In this document: positions 18,944 through 27,998 of the stretch, one piece after another
Position numbering within the stretch: the first letter of the stretch is position 1
Layout of the letters: each line of letters opens with the position of its first letter
Origin: RGIG6353 sp045660745
Lineage (GTDB): Bacteria; Bacillota; Clostridia; Oscillospirales; SIG627
Assembly (NCBI GenBank): GCA_045660745.1
Contig: JAZREJ010000030.1
Location: forward strand, 1 to 60,714
DNA: 60,714 nucleotides
Direction: 5' to 3'
The notes under the pieces: model-generated
Seen by the model: the letters and a program-made list of their open reading frames with translations, nothing else
Databases searched by the model: none
Told to the model about the DNA's origin: nothing
Program-made: the position numbers and the translations under genes

Positions 18944-19956
18944 ATGAAATATTATATAGGCGCCGACCTTGGAACTTCGGCGTTGAAATTATTGTTGATT
19001 GATAACTCGGGAAAAATAGTTAAAACGGCATCTCGCTCTTACTCGGTATATTATCCGGAAGCAGGGTGGAGCGAACAAAACCCGGAGGACTGGTGGGAAG
19101 CGTTTTTATCCGGCATAAAGGAACTGGTGCAAAACATTGACACCTCAAAAGTCGCCGGCATCGGTGCACGAAGGTTGTTGCAGGTGCGGGGGACAACGCA
19201 GCGGCGACAATCGGCACGGGCACTGTAACTGACGGCAAGTGCAACATCTCTCTCAGAACGTCGGGCACGGTATTTGTTTCGTCAGATAAATTTTCAGTCG
19301 ATAAAAATAACGCTTTACACTCGTTTTGCCACGCAAGTGGAGAGTATCATCTTATGGCGTGTATACTTTCTGCAGCATCTTGTAACAAGTGGTTTTGTGA
19401 CGATATTCTCGGCACAGACGATTACAAGATAGAGGAGTCTGTTATAACTGACAATGACCTTGGCAGAAATGATGTATTTTTCTTGCCTTATCTTATGGGA
19501 GAACGTAGCCCTATAAACGATACCGATGCCAGAGGAACATTTATAGGGCTGCGTTTGGATACAAAACGCAAGGATATGCTTCTTGCAGTTCTAGAGGGCG
19601 TAGCTTTTGCGATACGTGATAATTTTGAGATTGCAAAAGAGCAGGGCATAAATATCACCTGCAGCAGTCTTTGCGGCGGCGCAAAGTCGGAGCTGTGGCA
19701 AAAAATTCTCTGCAATATTCTTAATGTCAATATTACGCTGTTACAAACAGAGCAGGGCCCGGGTTACGGTGCAGCAATGCTTGCAATGGTTGGCTGTGGA
19801 GAGTTCTCTGATGTTAAGTAATGTGCAAACGCATTTGTAAAGCTTAAAAAGACGATTACCCCCGATGCCGATATATCGTCGCGTTATGAAATGCAGTATA
19901 ACAAATTTAAGCAAATCTATCCAACGCTTAAAAATCTATTTAAAATAATAAAGTGA
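18944..19956 (+). pseudogene. xylB: Xylulokinase remnant
   Basis: The N-terminus is a clear FGGY kinase (YIGADLGTSALKLLLID, GWSEQNPEDWWEA). After VAGIG about 200 codons are missing and the frame shifts to GAGDNAAATIGTGTV, the ATP-site half, continuing to LCGGAKSELWQKIL and GPGYGAAMLA. An in-frame stop at 19819-19821 interrupts the last 45 codons (CANAFVKLKKTITPD onward), which end at 19956. Xylulokinase would phosphorylate xylulose after XylA. The deletion removes the core of the active site, so the product is inactive. Confidence 0.88.
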
Positions 19957-19967
19957 GGTAACTAAAA

Positions 19968-21299
19968 ATGAACGAGATTTTTTCAAGCATTCCAAAAATC
20001 AAGTACGAGGGCAGTGATAGCAAAAATCCGCTTTCGTTCAAGTACTACAATCCAGACCGTGTTATAATGGGCAAACCAATGCGTGAACATCTGCCTTTTG
20101 CTATGGCTTGGTGGCATAATTTATGTGCTGCAGGTACCGATATGTTCGGCAGAGATACCGCCGATAAATCCTTTGGCGCCGAGAAAGGCACTATGGCTCA
20201 CGCAAAAGCGAAGGTTGACGCAGGCTTTGAGTTTATGCAAAAGCTCGGCATAGAATATTTCTGTTTTCACGACGTTGACCTTGTTCCCGAGGCAGACGAC
20301 ATCAAGGAAACCAATAAGCGCCTTGATGAAATTACCGACTATATTCTTAAAAAAATGAATGCAACCGGTATTAAATGTTTGTGGGGCACTGCTAATATGT
20401 TCTCAAATCCGCGCTTTATGAACGGCGCTGGAAGTACAAATTCAGCAGATGTTTTCTGCTTTGCGGCGGCGCAGGTTAAAAAAGCATTAGATTTAACCGT
20501 AAAACTCGGCGGCAAGGGGTATGTTTTCTGGGGCGGCAGAGAGGGTTATGAAACGCTTCTCAATACCGATATGAAGTTTGAGCAGGAAAACATTGCCCGT
20601 CTTATGCATATGGCGGTGGATTACGGACGCTCAATCGGATTTAAGGGTGATTTCTATATTGAGCCCAAACCCAAGGAGCCTATGAAACATCAATATGATT
20701 TTGATGCCGCAACTGCAATAGGTTTTCTTCGTCAATACGGCCTTGATAAAGACTTCAAAATGAATATTGAAGCAAACCACGCAACTCTTGCAGGTCATAC
20801 CTTTCAGCACGAATTACGCGTATCGGCTATGAACGGTATGCTGGGATCAATAGATGCTAACCAAGGAGATTTATTGCTTGGCTGGGATACCGATGAATTT
20901 CCTGCCAACGTATACGATGCAACGATGTGTATGTACGAGGTGCTAAAGGCAGGCGGACTTACAGGTGGTTTTAATTTTGACTCAAAAACACGTAGACCCA
21001 GTTATACCGCTGAGGATATGTTCCATGCGTTTATTTTAGGGATGGATACCTTTGCACTTGGTCTTATCAAAGCGGCAGAAATCATTGAAGACGGCAGACT
21101 TGACAGCTTTGTTAAAGAGAGATATTCAAGTTTTGAAAGTGGCATCGGTCAAAAAATAGTTGAAGGAAAAACTTCCCTTACAGAGCTTGCAAAGATTGCC
21201 GAAGACATGGGTGCGCCCGCACTACCTTTAAGCGGCAGACAGGAATATTTGCAGAGTATCGTCAATCAGATTCTATTTAGCGGAGTGGAGGCATTGTAA
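19968..21299 (+). CDS. xylA: Xylose isomerase
   Basis: 443 residues, full length for class II xylose isomerase. It starts FSSIPKIKYEGSDSKNPLSF and has FAMAWWHNLCAAGTDMFG, the catalytic His region YFCFHDVDLVPE (about 100-111), WGGREGYETLLNTD, the metal ligand FYIEPKPKEPMKHQYD and NIEANHATLAGHTFQHE. It interconverts xylose and xylulose with a divalent metal. RBS GTGAGG overlaps the xylB remnant's stop. The stop overlaps the ATG of the beta-xylosidase (TAATG), so they were translationally coupled. It is the only intact gene of this locus. Confidence 0.95.
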   Translation: MNEIFSSIPKIKYEGSDSKNPLSFKYYNPDRVIMGKPMREHLPFAMAWWHNLCAAGTDMFGRDTADKSFGAEKGTMAHAKAKVDAGFEFMQKLGIEYFCFHDVDLVPEADDIKETNKRLDEITDYILKKMNATGIKCLWGTANMFSNPRFMNGAGSTNSADVFCFAAAQVKKALDLTVKLGGKGYVFWGGREGYETLLNTDMKFEQENIARLMHMAVDYGRSIGFKGDFYIEPKPKEPMKHQYDFDAATAIGFLRQYGLDKDFKMNIEANHATLAGHTFQHELRVSAMNGMLGSIDANQGDLLLGWDTDEFPANVYDATMCMYEVLKAGGLTGGFNFDSKTRRPSYTAEDMFHAFILGMDTFALGLIKAAEIIEDGRLDSFVKERYSSFESGIGQKIVEGKTSLTELAKIAEDMGAPALPLSGRQEYLQSIVNQILFSGVEAL

Positions 21300-23246
21300 T
21301 GATTTATTATGTTTCTGTAGACGGAAACGATAAGGCAGACGGCTCAAAAGCCACGCCGTTTCAAACCATCAATCACGCCGCAAAAATTGCCGTAGCGGGC
21401 GATACCGTTAAAGTCTTTGGCGGCACCTACCGTGAGTGGATCGACCCAAAAAACGGCGGCACAAGTGAACACAACCGCATCGTGTATGAAGCGGTGGAGG
21501 GAGAAAAACCCATAATTAAAGGATCGGAAATCGTTACCGATTGGGAACAGATTGATGGCACAGTCTGGAAAAAGGTTCTTTCCAACCAAATGTTTGGCTA
21601 TTGGAATCCTTTTGCTCTTGAGGTAGAGGGCGATTGGCTGGAAGAGCCTGCCACGGATTATCGTGTTCACCTTGGCGACGTTTACATTAACGGTATATCT
21701 ATGTTTGAAGCAAAGTCCATGGAGGATCTGTATTACAATGCTCCGCGAATCACCTGCTGTCAAAACAGCTGGAGGGTAGAGGAAGAGTTGATTTTGCATC
21801 CCGAGCAGACTGTTTATAAATGGTACGCTGTTGTAGGTGAGGACACTACCACGATTTTTTGCAATTTTCAAGAGTATGATCCTAACAACGAATTGATCGA
21901 GATAAATGTGCGTCCATGCTGTTTTTACCCTAAAGCAACAGGTATCAATTATTACTCTGCGCGGATTTGAGATAGCGCAGGCGGCTTGCCCGTGGGCACC
22001 TCCCACCGCTCATCAGATTGGTATGGTCGGCCCCCATTGGAGTAAAGGCTGGATCATTGAAAATAACAATCTGCACGATGCGAAATGCAGTGCGATAAGT
22101 CTTGGAAAGGAAGAATCTACGGGACACAATTTACATTCCAGATTCCATCGTAAGTCCGGCCATCGTCATCAGCTGGAAGCGGTATTCTTAGCAGTGCAAA
22201 AAGGGTGGAGTCGTGATTTTGTCGGCTCACATATTGTGCGTAACAACGAGATACATGATTGCGGACAGAATGGTATTGTTGGGCACCTGGGCTGTATTTT
22301 TATTAGTCGGATCGAGCATAATCATATTTATAATATTGGAGTAAAACACGAATTTTGGGGACACGAAATGGCCGGAATTAAACTTCACGGCGCCATCGAC
22401 ACCATCATCTGTGAAAACAATATCCATAACTGCACCCTCGGCTCTTGGCTTGATTGGCAAACTCAGGGGTGCCGCATAACTGCCAATCTGTATTATGCCA
22501 ACAACCGTGATACTATGATAGAGGTTAGTCATGGACCGTATCTTGTAGATCACAATGTGTTTCTGTCGCAATATGCCTTTGATAACTGGTCGCAGGGAGG
22601 AGCCTTTGTACACAATCTGTTCTGCGGCAAGATTTACAACAAAGCAGTTCTCAATCGGTCTACCCCGTATCATTTTCCTCATTCTACACAAGTGGCAGGG
22701 TACTGCGAAATATACGGTGGCGATGATCGTTATTATAACAATATTTTTGCCGGGATTTGGGAGGATGGCGGAGAAAACCTGGAGCAGTTTACAAAAAACT
22801 GCGACCGCTTTACAGATCCGGACGATTATGCCGCACGCATAGCCGCAATAGATAGCAGTGGAGCAAGCGCATATGCCAAGATTCCCCAATCTGTTTGTAT
22901 AGAGGATAACGCCTATTCCGGTTTTGCCGCACCTTCTGTCTATGAAAAGTCGGCCATTATGACAGGCGGTGTAAGCGTTGCGGTTACGGAAAGCGGAGGC
23001 GTGTGGACACTTGAATTGGATGTTCCTCAAGAACTTTGCGACGCTCGGTGCAAGGAGGTCACAACAGTGCGCTTGGGCGAGCCACGAATTGCAGCCCAAG
23101 CATACGAGCAACCGGACGGTAGCGCTATTGATTTTAGAAAAGACTTTTTTGGAAACTGCCACACTGATCATTTGATCCCTGGGCCATTTGCTTCGCTAAA
23201 GCCGAGAAAGCAAAAAATCGTTGTTTGGAAAAAGTCGTTTTCATAA
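21299..23246 (+). pseudogene. GH120 beta-xylosidase, frameshifted
   Basis: The N-terminal part (YYVSVDGNDKADGSKATPF, GTYREWIDPKNGG) and the C-terminal part (EMAGIKLHGAIDT, LGSWLDWQTQG, MIEVSHGPYLVDHN) together match the right-handed beta-helix beta-xylosidases of family GH120. The two candidate catalytic residues, Asp of WLDWQ and Glu of IEVSHG, lie 23 residues apart, as in the characterised family member. Near 21951 two bases are missing between GIN and ITLRGFEIA, splitting the frame. The enzyme would release xylose from xylo-oligosaccharides for XylA; no signal peptide is seen, so it was cytosolic. A sequencing error is the alternative to true decay. Confidence 0.85.
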
Positions 23247-23264
23247 AATCTAAAATAAAGAATT

Positions 23265-23380
23265 CAGTATAAATCTCCTTAAAATACAGATAATAACAAC
23301 ACACTTTGTAATTTAAGGAGATTTATATATGAAAGCAACAGGTATTGTAAGAAGAATAGATGCTGGTGTTATAATAACAC
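23265..23380 (+). repeat. spoVT leader and 5' fragment, copy D
   Basis: About 65 bases upstream of the ATG at 23330 are nearly identical to the leader of the complete spoVT at 28766-28831 (shared CAGATAATAACAACACAC and TTTAAGGAGA). The coding match covers only MKATGIVRRID, then breaks at a 17-base perfect palindrome with arm GGTGTTAT. Translation runs on for about 30 unrelated codons to a stop near 23458. This copy lacks the tail of A, B and C. Confidence 0.8.
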
Positions 23381-23504
23381 CAAAGCCTAATAAACCGCAT
23401 AAACACTGGTTTTTCGCTGATTTTTGTCCAACTGAATTTGCAAAAAATCCCGTTTAAATTGGTTTTTCGATCAAAAAAGTGAGGTGTAGCCTACATATTA
23501 TGAT

Positions 23505-23537
23505 GCCGGATGAACAATACGTTCATCCGGCTTTGTT
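23505..23537 (+). terminator. Terminator before the fic promoter
   Basis: 11-bp perfect stem GCCGGATGAAC with its complement, 5-base loop, then a T-rich tail. It isolates the Fic gene from the xylose block. Confidence 0.8.
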
Positions 23538-23585
23538 ATAAATAAATGATAAGATCACAGGGACGATATCCCTTAATCATATTGC

Positions 23586-23620
23586 ATTTCCCTTAAAAGC
23601 AAGGAATAACTAAGGGAAAT
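23586..23620. promoter_or_regulatory. Inverted repeat upstream of fic
   Basis: Perfect 10-bp arms ATTTCCCTTA (23586-23595) and TAAGGGAAAT (23611-23620), 15 bases apart, just upstream of the -35 box. A candidate operator. Confidence 0.5.
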
Positions 23621-23634
23621 TTTCAAACATCTTA

Positions 23635-23663
23635 TTGACTATTACCTTACAAACGGTTATAAT
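23635..23663 (+). promoter_or_regulatory. Promoter of fic
   Basis: TTGACT (23635-23640), 17-base spacer, TATAAT (23658-23663), followed by GAAGGAGG before the ATG at 23692. Confidence 0.75.
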
Positions 23664-23691
23664 ATAATGGAAAGAGAAGGAGGATAAGGGA

Positions 23692-24738
23692 ATGAGACCT
23701 TTTAATTACTCTGTTATTAAAAATCAAAAATGGGATTCTGAAATTTTAGGACTTATAGCTGCAATATATAAAGAAGCAGGAAAGCAAGAGCTTTATCTCA
23801 AACAACGTCCGGAAGAATTGGAAAAGTTGGTTGAGATCGCAAAAATTCAAAGTACCGAAGCATCTAATGCGATTGAGGGTATCGTCACTACCAATACCCG
23901 TATTAAGCAGTTGGTGGAAGAGAAAACGACCCCTAAGAACCGTGATGAGCAGGAAATTGCCGGTTACCGCGATGTTCTCTCTATTATTCATGAAAGTTTT
24001 GATGCGATATCGTTGTCCCGCAATTATATTCTTCAACTTCACAAAATCATGTACAGCCATATGAATAACCCTATGGCCGGTCAGACGAAAAATGTTCAGA
24101 ATTATATCAGTGCCACCTATCCTGACGGACGCACCGAAGTTTTATTCACGCCGCTTGCTCCGTTTGAAACACCGGAGGCATTAGATAAAATCTGCGATGA
24201 ATACAACCGCGTTATCGGTAATATGGAATTGGAACCTTTAATCGCAATTCCAATTTTCATTCACGACTTCTTATGCATTCATCCTTTTAACGACGGTAAC
24301 GGAAGAATGAGCCGTTTGCTCACCACTTTGCTTTTATATCGGAGCGGATTTTATGTTGGTAAATATATTTCCTTAGAAGCAAAGATTGCTAAGAATAAGG
24401 ATTTATACTACGATGCACTTGGACGTTCTCAGCATGGTTGGCACGAGGGCACTGAGGATACTGTTCCGTTTATTAAATACCTACTTGGTACGGTTCTAGC
24501 AGCATATAAAGACTTTGGAGATCGATTCGCTATTGTTGAAGAGAAACTTCCTGCCGTTGAGATGGTTCGCAAAGCCGCTATGAATAAGATAGGACGCTTT
24601 AATAAACAAGATATACGTGAACTATGCCCGACCCTTAGTCTTAGTTCTGTAGAAGGAGCACTTCGTAAAATGGTAGCATCCGGTGAACTGAAACGTGAGG
24701 GTAAAGGTAAATCAACGTGTTATATTCGATTGAAATAA
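23692..24738 (+). CDS. Fic-domain protein (probable AMP transferase)
   Basis: 348 residues. The Fic core motif HPFNDGNGRMSR is at about 199-210 with the catalytic His; such enzymes usually transfer AMP to hydroxyl groups of target proteins. An N-terminal helix carries SNAIEG (about 58-63), matching the inhibitory (S/T)xxxE(G/N) motif, so the enzyme should be self-inhibited (class II layout). A winged-helix domain fills about 285-348 (NKQDIRELCPTLSLSSVEGA). The gene has its own promoter and a nearby inverted repeat, and lies beside a TIR/SEFIR gene between spoVT fragments D and B, suggesting mobile defence or regulatory cargo (inference). Confidence 0.93.
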   Translation: MRPFNYSVIKNQKWDSEILGLIAAIYKEAGKQELYLKQRPEELEKLVEIAKIQSTEASNAIEGIVTTNTRIKQLVEEKTTPKNRDEQEIAGYRDVLSIIHESFDAISLSRNYILQLHKIMYSHMNNPMAGQTKNVQNYISATYPDGRTEVLFTPLAPFETPEALDKICDEYNRVIGNMELEPLIAIPIFIHDFLCIHPFNDGNGRMSRLLTTLLLYRSGFYVGKYISLEAKIAKNKDLYYDALGRSQHGWHEGTEDTVPFIKYLLGTVLAAYKDFGDRFAIVEEKLPAVEMVRKAAMNKIGRFNKQDIRELCPTLSLSSVEGALRKMVASGELKREGKGKSTCYIRLK

Positions 24739-24961
24739 TAACATTTGGTGATTTGGACAATTATTATGTTAATCACCTGAGCGATAACAAAGAAAGCAAA
24801 ATGTATTGTTTCAAGTTTACTTTAATTGTTTCATTGATTATGTAACAATGCAAATTACAATGAAACAAGTGAGGTATGTAGTAATTAAGAATTAAATAAT
24901 TTCTAAACAGCGTGATTTACTCTTACCTCGTCTTATTGAGGGATAAATTGGAGGTATGAAA

Positions 24962-25864
24962 ATGGCAGAACATCCTAAAACTTTTATATCATATTCTCAC
25001 GACAACGATGAACATAAAGCTTGGGTCAAGAAATTAGCGATTGATCTTCGTCAACATATGGGTGTTGATGTTATATTCGATCAGTGGGATTTACGAATTG
25101 GTAGTGATTTAAGCTTGTTTATGGAGCAAGGTTTAAACGAAGCTACCTTGATTATCTGTATTTGTTCAGATGAATATGTGAGAAAATCAAACGAAGGAAT
25201 TGGCGGCTCGGGTTACGAAAAGATGATTTTAACATCAGCTCTGATTAGAAATACAAACATTGACTATATCATTCCCGTTATGAGATGTAATACGGATAAG
25301 AAACTTCCAACTTTTCTGGGAACCAAACTATATGTGGATTTTTCAAAAGATGACGGCTATTTGGAAAAACTCGGAGAGTTGGTTGCACGTATCTATAATG
25401 AAGATGTTTCACAAAAACCACCGTTAGGGAATAATCCTTATTCTAAAAAAGCCTATAACGAAATCACATTAAAGACTGATTTAGAAAAAACGAAATATCA
25501 TAATCCTGAAATGAGCGGAAAGGTATCGTTTGACTTTAAAAACAATAGTGGAACATTTATCATCGGAGCCGGAGAATATGAGTTTGTAACTCGCTGGAGT
25601 GAATGCGGAAGTCATTCCATATATGGATATCGAGATAGCGTTAAAATGATCGGATATTTGTCCGGCGTAGATAAGATTCCTGAAAACAAGAATTTCATTG
25701 ATTTTGATTTTACCAGTCGTACGAGGGAAATAAGTATAGGGGAAGTTTTGATTTGGATGAACCAAAACGGCAAGTTTGCTGCAACTTTAATTAAAAATAT
25801 TGCTGTGAAAACAAGAGGTTATAAAGAGAACAATCTTTCTTTTGAGTACAAGATTTATCAGTAA
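24962..25864 (+). CDS. TIR/SEFIR-domain protein, candidate defence effector
   Basis: About 300 residues. The ATG at 24962 is preferred because GGAGG lies 7 bases upstream; the in-frame ATG two codons earlier is too close. Residues 1-150 are a SEFIR/TIR domain: KTFISYSHDNDEHKAWVKKL, then VIFDQWDLRIGSDLSLFMEQ, IICICSDEYVRKS and GYEKMIL, whose Glu is in the position of a possible NADase Glu. The C-terminal half is beta-rich (FDFKNNSGTFIIGAGEYEF) and I do not recognise it; it may sense a signal. TIR proteins next to Fic in mobile regions often act in phage defence, but no partner genes are seen here. Confidence 0.8.
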   Translation: MAEHPKTFISYSHDNDEHKAWVKKLAIDLRQHMGVDVIFDQWDLRIGSDLSLFMEQGLNEATLIICICSDEYVRKSNEGIGGSGYEKMILTSALIRNTNIDYIIPVMRCNTDKKLPTFLGTKLYVDFSKDDGYLEKLGELVARIYNEDVSQKPPLGNNPYSKKAYNEITLKTDLEKTKYHNPEMSGKVSFDFKNNSGTFIIGAGEYEFVTRWSECGSHSIYGYRDSVKMIGYLSGVDKIPENKNFIDFDFTSRTREISIGEVLIWMNQNGKFAATLIKNIAVKTRGYKENNLSFEYKIYQ

Positions 25865-26041
25865 ATTCACTGATAAAATCATTAATTACTTCTAACATCG
25901 ATCGAATAGAACGTGAGCTATACGGACGAGAAGATTGGGTTGAAGAGGAATTAAAAAGCGTGCTTCCGTTTGAGTATAATAATGGCAATATTCCACATAC
26001 TAACTCCACACCATTAAATAGTGAAAAGGAGATTTTTATAT

Positions 26042-26218
26042 ATGAAAGCAACAGGTATTGTACGCCGTATAGACGATCTCGGACGAGTTGTAATCCCCAA
26101 GAAGATAAGACGAGTCCTCCGCATAAGGGAGAGCGACCCGTCTCATAACACATTGACACTTTTCGACAAGTTTTGCATTGCGATACATAGTGTGGTAGAA
26201 AGATATAAAGCGAGGTGA
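26042..26218 (+). CDS. Short AbrB/SpoVT-type ORF, copy B
   Basis: 58 codons. Residues 1-33 equal the swapped-hairpin AbrB domain of SpoVT (RRIDDLGRVVIPKKIRR), and the rest is the tail HNTLTLFDKFCIAIHSVVERYKAR shared with copies A and C and absent from SpoVT. RBS AAAAGGAG sits 11 bases before the ATG in a leader similar to that of spoVT. Differences from copy C in the first half are mostly synonymous, which suggests a protein under selection or separate capture from diverged spoVT genes. It ends in a palindrome facing the glycosidase-like gene on the other strand. A role as a short DNA-binding regulator, or as a dominant-negative SpoVT, is inference. Confidence 0.65.
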   Translation: MKATGIVRRIDDLGRVVIPKKIRRVLRIRESDPSHNTLTLFDKFCIAIHSVVERYKAR

Positions 26219-26232
26219 AATTCACCTCGCTT
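26208..26232. repeat. Palindrome of copy B
   Basis: 25-base perfect palindrome around one base, arm AAGCGAGGTGAA. It contains the stop codon of copy B and ends 6 bases before the 3' end of the convergent DUF4832-type gene. Confidence 0.8.
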
Positions 26233-26238
26233 GTTTGT

Positions 26239-27579
26239 CTATTTAATTATAATATTTCCAATCTCATAAAAGCCGCCGTCGCGTTTTGCATTGGTCGCAA
26301 AATACACCACGTCTGTGTGAGGGCTAAGTAAGCCAATTTCAAGCTTATAATTACCGGCACAAATGTCAGTTGGGAGTGTTGCACTAAGCATTTCTGTGTG
26401 TTTGCCCGGAAGCCATTTTCTAATGTCGCAATCCTGCCTAAATTCATAACTTTGATTGTCGTTTGCAAGTCTTAAAATTAAAGGCAACGCCTTGTAGCAG
26501 GGGGCAGATCCGATATTATTTATGCATAGCTTCAGGGAAAGAGTGTCGCCTGCAGTTGCATTTTCAGGGAAAGATACGCAGTCAATGGTGTAATGGTAGC
26601 CCATTTTGCTTATCCAATATTCGCACTTTTCTTTCCAATCATATGGAATTGGCATTGATTTCGGGTTAAAGGTACTAATGTGCCACTCTAAAGTTTTATC
26701 GATAATAGTGTCTATATCCCATCCCTTTCTTTGCCATTCACAAAGCCACCAGAACGACTCAAAGGCCACAGGTGCAACCTTCCATTGCTCACCCATTTTT
26801 TCTATATGCTCAGGGTAATAGCTGTCGGTGTGGTACGGATCCCCAAGTCCATCTCCTCGCCAACCCACATTAGTGTATTTTTTAGCATACTCAACAAGGT
26901 GTGGTCGGGATATTTGTGTGAAAAGCTGTGTGGTGGGGAAAGCGGATGCATAAGTATCAATAATTTTCATAAGTAGGTCGTCGGGGTATTGGTTTAAGTT
27001 GTGTCCTTCTCCCCAAGCTCCGGGTAATGAAATGTCAATAGCATCAAACCAAGGGTTAGAGTCAAAACGCTTTCCAAGCGCCGTAACGGCTTTTAAAAAC
27101 AACTCCATAAAAAGAGGATCTGACGGAGAATCTTTAACCCTTTTCATAGGTGGCCTCTCAGGACAGGGGATAAGGTCTTTAAGCCAATCAGGAACATCGT
27201 CTTTTGCACGTGTACTGTGTGCCATAAGACGAAAAACCAGTGTCTGCTTATTTTTCTTTGCCTTTTCCAAAATATCCTCTATAAAAGCGTAGTTGTATTC
27301 ACCTCTTTCAGGCTCAAACTCTTTCCACAAAATTCGGATATATGCCACACTGCTGTCCGGATACCAACCCTCGTTTCTGCCATCTTCCTTTGCATCGTCA
27401 GATACGGGGTAGCACTCAACACGCTCGGTTTCGGTCCTTTGGTTTTCGGGACGCACAACAATATCGGAATAAAGCTTCCCTTTGCGGAAATGCTGAAAAG
27501 ACATAAATCCAATATACGAATTTTGTCCTTCCTCCAAGCAATATTCAAAATAATTAGTTTTACTAGACTTTCTCAGCAT
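26239..27579 (-). CDS. TIM-barrel glycosidase-like protein with DUF4832-type C-terminus
   Basis: 446 residues without a signal peptide. Residues 30-330 look like a retaining-glycosidase TIM barrel: YIRILWKEFEPERGEYNY near 80, DAIDISLPGAWGEGHNLNQ near 185 with an acidic residue at the expected acid/base position, and APVAFESFWWLCEW near 275, a possible nucleophile Glu. The last 110 residues form an immunoglobulin-like beta domain (AGDTLSLKLCINNIGSAPCY) typical of DUF4832 proteins. The substrate is unknown. The gene converges on copy B and starts about 235 bases from copy C. Confidence 0.7.
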   Translation of the reverse strand: MLRKSSKTNYFEYCLEEGQNSYIGFMSFQHFRKGKLYSDIVVRPENQRTETERVECYPVSDDAKEDGRNEGWYPDSSVAYIRILWKEFEPERGEYNYAFIEDILEKAKKNKQTLVFRLMAHSTRAKDDVPDWLKDLIPCPERPPMKRVKDSPSDPLFMELFLKAVTALGKRFDSNPWFDAIDISLPGAWGEGHNLNQYPDDLLMKIIDTYASAFPTTQLFTQISRPHLVEYAKKYTNVGWRGDGLGDPYHTDSYYPEHIEKMGEQWKVAPVAFESFWWLCEWQRKGWDIDTIIDKTLEWHISTFNPKSMPIPYDWKEKCEYWISKMGYHYTIDCVSFPENATAGDTLSLKLCINNIGSAPCYKALPLILRLANDNQSYEFRQDCDIRKWLPGKHTEMLSATLPTDICAGNYKLEIGLLSPHTDVVYFATNAKRDGGFYEIGNIIIK

Positions 27580-27815
27580 ACTATCTCTTCTCCTTTGTGC
27601 TTTTTGCGTATAAAGCGACTGCTATTTATGTTAGAAACATCATTTTATCATAATTACAACAAAAAGTAAAGTTATGTAGCTTAAATTATCTTTAATCACA
27701 AATAATAGTATCACGAGTTGAATTAAAAGGAGATTTATTACGAGGGTACCGAGGAACAAGGTTCTCGGGCGCCCATTCAAAATTTATGATTTTGCAAATG
27801 GGTGAGGTTCTTATA

Positions 27816-27998
27816 ATGAAAGCAACAGGAATAGTTCGTAGAATAGACGACCTTGGGCGTGTGGTGATTCCGAAGGAGATTCGGCGCACGATGCGGATAA
27901 GAGAGGGCGACCCTTTGCTGACAACATTGACACCGTTCGACAGATTTTGTTTTGCGATACATAGTTTTTTGGAGAGATATAAAGAACAAGCGAGGTGA
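27816..27998 (+). CDS. Short AbrB/SpoVT-type ORF, copy C
   Basis: 60 codons: RRIDDLGRVVIPKEIRRTMR in the AbrB half, then LTPFDRFCFAIHSFLERYKE, the tail shared with A and B. RBS GTGAGG lies 8 bases before the ATG. A second spoVT-like leader (AAAAGGAGATTTATTA, 27726-27741) lies about 75 bases upstream, separated by a hairpin-rich insert, so the leader has been displaced. The ORF ends in the longest palindrome of the set and faces a lipoprotein gene. No catalytic motif is present; DNA binding is inferred from the AbrB half. Confidence 0.65.
   Translation: MKATGIVRRIDDLGRVVIPKEIRRTMRIREGDPLLTTLTPFDRFCFAIHSFLERYKEQAR

Noticed and set aside
22227..23171. Long open frame (about 314 codons) on the minus strand
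   Set aside because: It is antisense to the GH120 pseudogene, whose catalytic motifs are clear; the frame has no family resemblance.
24739..24961. Small gene between fic and the TIR gene
   Set aside because: No frame with an RBS and start longer than a few dozen codons; AT-rich spacer only.
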